Of a DNA stretch of 64,000 nt, positions 59,691 through 64,000 are shown in pieces. The translations under genes were made by a program, and so were the position numbers. Where the stretch lies: assembly GCF_000430765.1 (NCBI RefSeq), contig NZ_AUMQ01000016.1, positions 124,001-188,000 on the forward strand. The letters run 5' to 3'. This DNA is from Peribacillus kribbensis DSM 17871 (GTDB taxonomy: Bacteria; Bacillota; Bacilli; Bacillales; DSM-1321). Position 1 is the first letter of the stretch, and each line of letters opens with the position of its first letter. The notes below the pieces were generated by a model. That model was not told the origin of the DNA. It worked only from the letters and a program-made list of their open reading frames with translations, and ran no database searches.

Positions 59691-60710
59691 TTAGTCAAAT
59701 ACGAGTATTGCTTTTCTCACCAAGTCTGGATGTTCTTCAACGTATGCGAACGCTTCTTTTACTTGTTCAAAAGAGAATGAGTGTGTTACCAGCCCGTCAT
59801 GGCGCAGCTTTCCTTGATTCAACAAATCTATTATTTTAGGGAATTGAAACGTTTGCAATCTCGAACCCGATATGGTCACTTCTTTTTTTGTGATGGGAAG
59901 CTGCGGAATGGACGATGCTCGTCCATCGAACCCAAGAACCACCACTCTGCCTGCCTCGGAAACAACTTCTATTGATAATTCAAAGGTCTGCGGGAGACAA
60001 ACGGCATCTATCACCACATTGGCTCCTTCGCCTTCTGTCCAATCCCGGACCCTTTGCTGCACATCTTCCTTTGCCGCACGAACGGTCACATCCGCTCCAT
60101 TCAGCCTCGCAAATTCTAACCGTTCTTCATTCAGATCGGTGATCATGACAGAAGCACCCTGGAGTTTCGCCAATTTTAAGACGCATATGCCGATAGGTCC
60201 TGCTCCTTGAATGAGAACGGTGTCCCCTGCCTCTACTTCGCCTCTCGATACCGCCTGGGCACCGATCGTATAGGGCTCCACCATCACAATCTCTTCCCAC
60301 GGGATCTCAGGATCCACAGGATGAAGCTGCTTTTCAGGAAGTACAAACCATTCCCTCATTCCGCCTTCTTCATGGACACCAAATACGGAAAGTGAGGCGC
60401 ATACATTCGGTCTGCCTTTACGGCAGGCATAACAAGAGCCGCAACAGCGGATAGGCTCGACCACGACGTGATCCCCGACTTTTAACCTTTCCACATCTGT
60501 TCCGACGGCCATTACTTCTCCCGCTACTTCATGCCCAACGACGCGCGGCAATGTGGCTAGGGGATTTGTGCCATGGTAAATATGCATATCAGAGCCGCAA
60601 ATCCCCACTCGCTTTACCTTCACGAGCACGTCCGATGGTTTTTTCAGTTCCGGCATGTCTACTTCGATCATTTCAAGCTGATGCGGTTTTTGGACCTGAA
60701 CGGCTTTCAT
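59691..60710 (-). CDS. Zinc-dependent alcohol dehydrogenase, MDR family (YjmD-like)
   Basis: This 339-residue protein has GICGSDMH and GHEVAGEV (catalytic zinc), the four-cysteine structural zinc lobe [16 protein letters not shown], and a Rossmann domain with GAGPIG. The same type of gene (yjmD) sits in the Bacillus hexuronate cluster, where its exact role is not clear to me. The start is ATG 60710; the ribosome site AGGTGG is close. Its ribosome site follows the yjmC-like stop directly. Confidence 0.87.
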   Translation of the reverse strand: MKAVQVQKPHQLEMIEVDMPELKKPSDVLVKVKRVGICGSDMHIYHGTNPLATLPRVVGHEVAGEVMAVGTDVERLKVGDHVVVEPIRCCGSCYACRKGRPNVCASLSVFGVHEEGGMREWFVLPEKQLHPVDPEIPWEEIVMVEPYTIGAQAVSRGEVEAGDTVLIQGAGPIGICVLKLAKLQGASVMITDLNEERLEFARLNGADVTVRAAKEDVQQRVRDWTEGEGANVVIDAVCLPQTFELSIEVVSEAGRVVVLGFDGRASSIPQLPITKKEVTISGSRLQTFQFPKIIDLLNQGKLRHDGLVTHSFSFEQVKEAFAYVEEHPDLVRKAILVFD

Positions 60711-60718
60711 CACTCCAC

Positions 60719-61729
60719 CTACTTTTTTAGAAACTCGTAGACACTCGCTGCAATCTCTATGCCGCGTTCTTTATTTCTTTCCTCATGCAGCTGTTCGATC
60801 TCTCCGGGTACATAAACTCGATCGAAACCAGGAGCTGGGGGAGCTTCTTGCAGCTCATCCAACATCCTATCCATTTGTTCTAAAAATTCGTCAATGTCCG
60901 TGAAGAACGACGGATTGATTACACAGAAGTAGTGTCCCAGCTTACGCTTTTTATCAAGATCTCCATACATTTTGGAGATGTGGGGGCCAAAAGCCGCTCC
61001 AGCTAATAGCCCGGAAAAGATATCGACGATCACGGAAAGACCGTAACCTTTCGGCCCGCCGAATGTGGATAGGGATACTACCTTATTTGGGTCCGTCACG
61101 GCTGCCCCGTTTTCATCGACACCCCAGCCTGCTGGGATTTCTTTTCCTTCTTCACGCGCCTGCAGGATTTTCCCTAGTGCTACATTGGACGTGGCCATAT
61201 CCAGGATATATGGTCTTTTCGTTTTAGCCGGTACACCGTATGCAATGGGATTTGTCCCTAGAAAAGGGGCTCTTCCCCCGAAAGGTACGACGAGTTTGTC
61301 TGTATGGGTCATGGCCATCCCGATCAGGTTGGCTTCTGCCGCTTTTTGTACAAAATAGCTTAATGCTCCGCAATGGCTGCTGTTAATAGCTGTTACCATT
61401 CCGACACCGTTTTCTCTTGCCATTTCGATGGCGTGGTTGATAGCAACGTCCCCGATTACATGTCCAAATCCGTCATCTCCGTCAACGATCCCGGTCACCG
61501 GCCCTGTTGCTTTGAAGGTTATCTGGGCGTTGGGATTGATTCCACCTGCATTCAGGCGGTTTACATAATGTTCTGTCCGGAGCACACCGTGAGAATTTAC
61601 ATTTCTAAGGTCTGCATGGACGAGTACCTCCGCTACTTTCTCCGCGTGCTCAGGTATAAGGCCCGCCTCCTGTAGTTTCTTGCTTGCTAAATGTTTTGCT
61701 TCTTCTGCTTGGATCACTTTCGTTGACAT
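60719..61729 (-). CDS. Malate/L-lactate dehydrogenase (LDH2) family oxidoreductase (YjmC-like)
   Basis: This 336-residue protein belongs to the LDH2/MDH2 fold: [44 protein letters not shown] and [15 protein letters not shown]. Members reduce 2-oxo or 2,3-dioxo acids with NAD(P)H (YiaK, ureidoglycolate dehydrogenase). I start it at ATG 61729 behind GGAGGAAAAA. A 163-bp gap separates it from kdgK. Confidence 0.88.
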   Translation of the reverse strand: MSTKVIQAEEAKHLASKKLQEAGLIPEHAEKVAEVLVHADLRNVNSHGVLRTEHYVNRLNAGGINPNAQITFKATGPVTGIVDGDDGFGHVIGDVAINHAIEMARENGVGMVTAINSSHCGALSYFVQKAAEANLIGMAMTHTDKLVVPFGGRAPFLGTNPIAYGVPAKTKRPYILDMATSNVALGKILQAREEGKEIPAGWGVDENGAAVTDPNKVVSLSTFGGPKGYGLSVIVDIFSGLLAGAAFGPHISKMYGDLDKKRKLGHYFCVINPSFFTDIDEFLEQMDRMLDELQEAPPAPGFDRVYVPGEIEQLHEERNKERGIEIAASVYEFLKK

Positions 61730-61891
61730 ATTTTTTCCTCCTACCCTCAATTTGTATGTATACATTGATATTGCCCTCATCCAAACGGTGAATTATGGCT
61801 GATTCGCGGGCTTTTTCCCTTCTACCGCTGCTTTGTTGGATGATAAAGCTGATTCGAACCATTGCAGGACTTGCTTTTACTCCATCGTCCC

Positions 61892-62848
61892 TTATCGTTC
61901 AATGACCTTTTCGTTGTTCGTTAAATTCAAGACTTCCTCCAAATACGGCAATCCCTCATTATCACCGGATACCGTCGTCACAATGGCACCCACTGCATTG
62001 GCAAAACGAAGCCTTTCCCGGAAATCTTCCCCTTTTAGGAAACTATAGATATACCCAGCATCGAAGCCATCCCCTGCCCCCACAGTATCAATAGGATTGA
62101 CCGGAAAAGCCTTTTCCTGGTACCACGTTCCGCCAGTAAACAGCTTAGAACCATTTGCTCCATCTTTAATGACAAGCTGGTCGATCTGATATGTATCGGC
62201 AAATTGGGTTAAGGACGATTCTGTATCACTGCCAAGGATTAATTCAATCTCTTCAAGCCCTGTCAACAAGATATCAACTGAAGGCAAGATATCGAAATAC
62301 GCTTTCCTCGCTTCTTCAATGGTCCAAAGCTTCAAACGGATATTCGGATCAAATGAAACAGGAATTCCTTTTTCTTTTGCAATGTCAATGAGTCGTTTTG
62401 CAATGTCGAGATTCTTGGGATTGATAGCCAGGAAAACGCCAGAAATATGCAGGATCTGGATTCCGTTGAACATTTTTTTGGTGATATCTTCTGGCTGTAA
62501 TGTAAGGATGGGGGACTGGTGGCGGTAATAGTAGGTTTTGCCGGAACCGTCTTCCCGAATTTCTTTAAAATTCAGTGAAGTAGGATAACCGTCCACAAAT
62601 GTTACATCATCCATATCCACTCCTTCTCCCCGGGCGAAATTAAAGATAACGCGCCCGAATTCATCATTTCCTAAGCGGCTGATCCACTTAGACCGTAAAC
62701 CAAGCCGGGCACAGCCAATCGCGAAATTCAGTTCAGCTCCCCCGACTTTTCGCTCAAAGTTCGTGACAAACCGCAAGGGCCCTGTTTCTGAGGGATTAAG
62801 CGTTATCATTGCATCCCCAAGAGTCAATACTCCTATATTTGACGCCAC
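61892..62848 (-). CDS. kdgK: 2-keto-3-deoxygluconate kinase, PfkB family
   Basis: This 318-residue sugar kinase has the PfkB motifs: VGGAELNFAIGCARLG near the start and DTVGAGDGFDAGY with the catalytic Asp near the end. It phosphorylates 2-keto-3-deoxygluconate to the substrate of KdgA. The start is GTG 62848, 7 nt after AGGAGG; the longer frame from ATG 62893 has no site and would overlap the operator region. It is the first gene of the operon. Confidence 0.9.
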   Translation of the reverse strand: MASNIGVLTLGDAMITLNPSETGPLRFVTNFERKVGGAELNFAIGCARLGLRSKWISRLGNDEFGRVIFNFARGEGVDMDDVTFVDGYPTSLNFKEIREDGSGKTYYYRHQSPILTLQPEDITKKMFNGIQILHISGVFLAINPKNLDIAKRLIDIAKEKGIPVSFDPNIRLKLWTIEEARKAYFDILPSVDILLTGLEEIELILGSDTESSLTQFADTYQIDQLVIKDGANGSKLFTGGTWYQEKAFPVNPIDTVGAGDGFDAGYIYSFLKGEDFRERLRFANAVGAIVTTVSGDNEGLPYLEEVLNLTNNEKVIER

Positions 62849-62901
62849 ATTTATTCCTCCTTTTTCAGATTTCACATTCCTAGCTTTATCCATAAATATT
62901 T

Positions 62902-62930
62902 ACTAAACCGTTTTTGTAAAACGGTTTAGT
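62902..62930. promoter_or_regulatory. Large palindromic operator of the hexuronate operon
   Basis: ACTAAACCGTTTT (62902-62914) and AAAACGGTTTAGT (62918-62930) are perfect 13-bp inverted arms around TGT. It lies just downstream of the -10 box, a position where a bound LacI-type repressor would block transcription. Each arm also contains a LacI-like AAACCGTTT core, so two dimers might bind. Confidence 0.78.
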
Positions 62931-62933
62931 ATC

Positions 62934-62963
62934 AGTATAATTGAAAGCCTTTTCAATTTACAA
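62934..62963 (-). promoter_or_regulatory. Sigma-A-type promoter of the hexuronate operon
   Basis: On the minus strand TTGTAA (62963-62958) and TATACT (62939-62934) are spaced by 18 bp, upstream of kdgK, with the operator palindrome immediately after. Confidence 0.65.
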
Positions 62964-63293
62964 GAAAAAGATTTCAAATTTTTAAAAATATATCGACTTT
63001 CAAAAAACTGTTTACAAAAGGTATTCAGCGTTATTGTGTATCTTCGATATTATTGGAAAATAATTTTCAAAACGTGTAACTCGATTCGCCGCTCCTAACA
63101 TCAATTATTTTACACAGTTACAAACAGCAAAAAAGTTTCATAATCATTCTTAAATTACTAAGACTTTGAAATGTTTGGGTATGAAACTCTGAAATTGTAA
63201 TTTAGAAAGTTGAGGTACAGAGCTTAGAAATATAAATAATAGTCTACTAAGGTAACCCATGTACAAGGCAAAGATCACCTTCTAAAGTGAAAA
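62964..63293. other. Gene-free AT-rich region
   Basis: I see no gene or clear regulatory element here beyond the upstream DNA of the hexuronate promoter. Confidence 0.5.
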
Positions 63294-63315
63294 AGAAAAG
63301 GCTGCCAAAGCAGCC
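63294..63315 (-). terminator. Terminator after the NCS1 permease gene
   Basis: GGCTGC (63300-63305) and GCAGCC (63310-63315) form a tight hairpin with a 4-nt loop, followed on the minus strand by TTTTCTTTTTC, 100 bp past the stop. Confidence 0.75.
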
Positions 63316-63414
63316 GCTTTATCATTTCTAGTTTATATAGTATGACTACTAAATCGTGTTTTGATGCCGCTTGCCGTTTTGGACACTCTGCAAGGAAATG
63401 AGAACATCGGGTGT

Positions 63415-64000
63415 CTATGCGTGTGTTCTTTCTTCTTCCACATGTGCAGGCATTGTCACCGTGGCAGGAGGATGGACACGCATCAGCACAATGTATAAAA
63501 TGTAGGCCGTAATGACCCCGACAAACCAGGAAACTTCATATACATTCTTCATGGCGGGTACGAACTGGCCGATCAAGGCCAGGACAGCCCCCACAACAGT
63601 GGCGAGGAACGCCCGGTAGTTATACCCTTTATAATACATATATTCTCCTCGGTAGGTGTAGAGATCTTTCATATTGATTTCGCGCTTCTTTATGTTAAAG
63701 TAATGAGCGATCATAACGCCCGCAACAGGGCCAAGAAATCCTCCTATCATGTTTAACATGGTGAAAATGGAATCCGCATTTTTCATAAGCTCCCATGGAA
63801 ATGTGAATAGAGCCAGAAAGGCTGTAATATAAAATCCGCGTTTAAAATCGATATACTTAGGAAACAAATTTGCCAGGTCATAGGCTGGGGACACCATATT
63901 CGCAATCACATTGACCGTTACCGTGGCAGAAGAAAGAAGAAATGCCGAAATAGCAATAAGAAACGGACTATTGAAATGTCTTAATGTCTCAACAGGATCT
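63415..64000 (-). CDS. NCS1 family nucleobase/hydantoin-type permease (partial, 5' end outside window)
   Basis: The frame is open to the right window edge and ends at 63415, giving the last 194 codons or so. At least five hydrophobic segments are visible, with TVNVIANMVSPAYDLANLFPKYI, MIGGFLGPVAGVMIAHYF and YRGEYMYYKGYNYRAFLATVVGAVL, typical of the second half of NCS1 (allantoin, cytosine, uracil or hydantoin) cation symporters. The substrate cannot be told from this part. Confidence 0.85.
   Translation of the reverse strand, partial: DPVETLRHFNSPFLIAISAFLLSSATVTVNVIANMVSPAYDLANLFPKYIDFKRGFYITAFLALFTFPWELMKNADSIFTMLNMIGGFLGPVAGVMIAHYFNIKKREINMKDLYTYRGEYMYYKGYNYRAFLATVVGAVLALIGQFVPAMKNVYEVSWFVGVITAYILYIVLMRVHPPATVTMPAHVEEERTHA

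Overview
The window looks like a chromosome segment from a low-GC Gram-positive bacterium of the Bacillaceae. The evidence is near-consensus AGGAGG ribosome binding sites with many GTG/TTG starts, a perfect CcpA cre site, SPase II lipoboxes, an immune-inhibitor-A-like M6 protease, a FIMAH-type C-terminal domain, and a hexuronate operon laid out like the yjm/uxu genes of Bacillus. I cannot fix the genus. No rRNA, tRNA, CRISPR array, prophage or intact insertion sequence was seen.

Layout. (1) 1-2.6 kb: a PLD-nuclease/DEAD-box helicase, running off the left edge, overlaps a MazG-like NTP pyrophosphatase. (2) 2.9-16.5 kb: a catabolic operon (Fe-alcohol dehydrogenase, aldehyde dehydrogenase, acyl-CoA dehydrogenase, CoA-transferase, flavoprotein, enoyl-CoA hydratase, RraA-like protein, 2-hydroxyacid dehydrogenase). 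Beside it lie two paralogous FadR-type GntR regulators, an MFS transporter and a broken etfB. All of their promoter regions carry the palindrome ATTATCGATAAT or a near copy, so they look like one regulon; the substrate is unknown. (3) 17-22 kb: an M6 protease, then a DapA-like aldolase, a ruined kdgT permease and an IclR regulator (a decayed 2-keto-3-deoxygluconate locus). (4) 22.4-32.5 kb: an alpha-mannan locus with GH76 mannanase, GH38 alpha-mannosidase, a sugar ABC importer (binding protein and two permeases, no ATPase), a divergent GntR regulator with palindromic operators, and a cre site. A strict 52-bp tandem array of 13 units sits between the two glycosidases. (5) 32.6-36 kb: a LacI regulator, a 51-residue membrane peptide and a phytanoyl-CoA-dioxygenase-like gene, linked by shared TGAAAC-NN-GTTTCA operators, followed by a decayed partial copy of the GntR gene.

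(6) 36-46.5 kb: ordinary single genes (GNAT, DinB, VOC, small membrane proteins), a secreted 5'-nucleotidase and a large secreted multidomain protein. (7) 46.8-51.8 kb: a plus-strand unit of amino-acid-type ABC importer (three genes), amidinotransferase-fold hydrolase and amidohydrolase, probably for uptake and breakdown of a guanidino or related N-compound. (8) 52-54.5 kb: an esterase, a LURP-one-like gene and a zinc-ADH pseudogene. (9) 54.6-63 kb: a hexuronate/mannonate operon (kdgK, yjmC-like, yjmD-like, kdgA, uxuA, uxuB-type SDR, LacI, MFS) with a promoter overlapped by a 29-bp palindrome. (10) The right edge cuts an NCS1 permease.

About nine gene remnants are scattered between intact genes, so the region is undergoing visible gene loss. 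Starts were moved from the longest open frame wherever a good Shine-Dalgarno sequence pointed to an internal codon; those choices are stated per gene.
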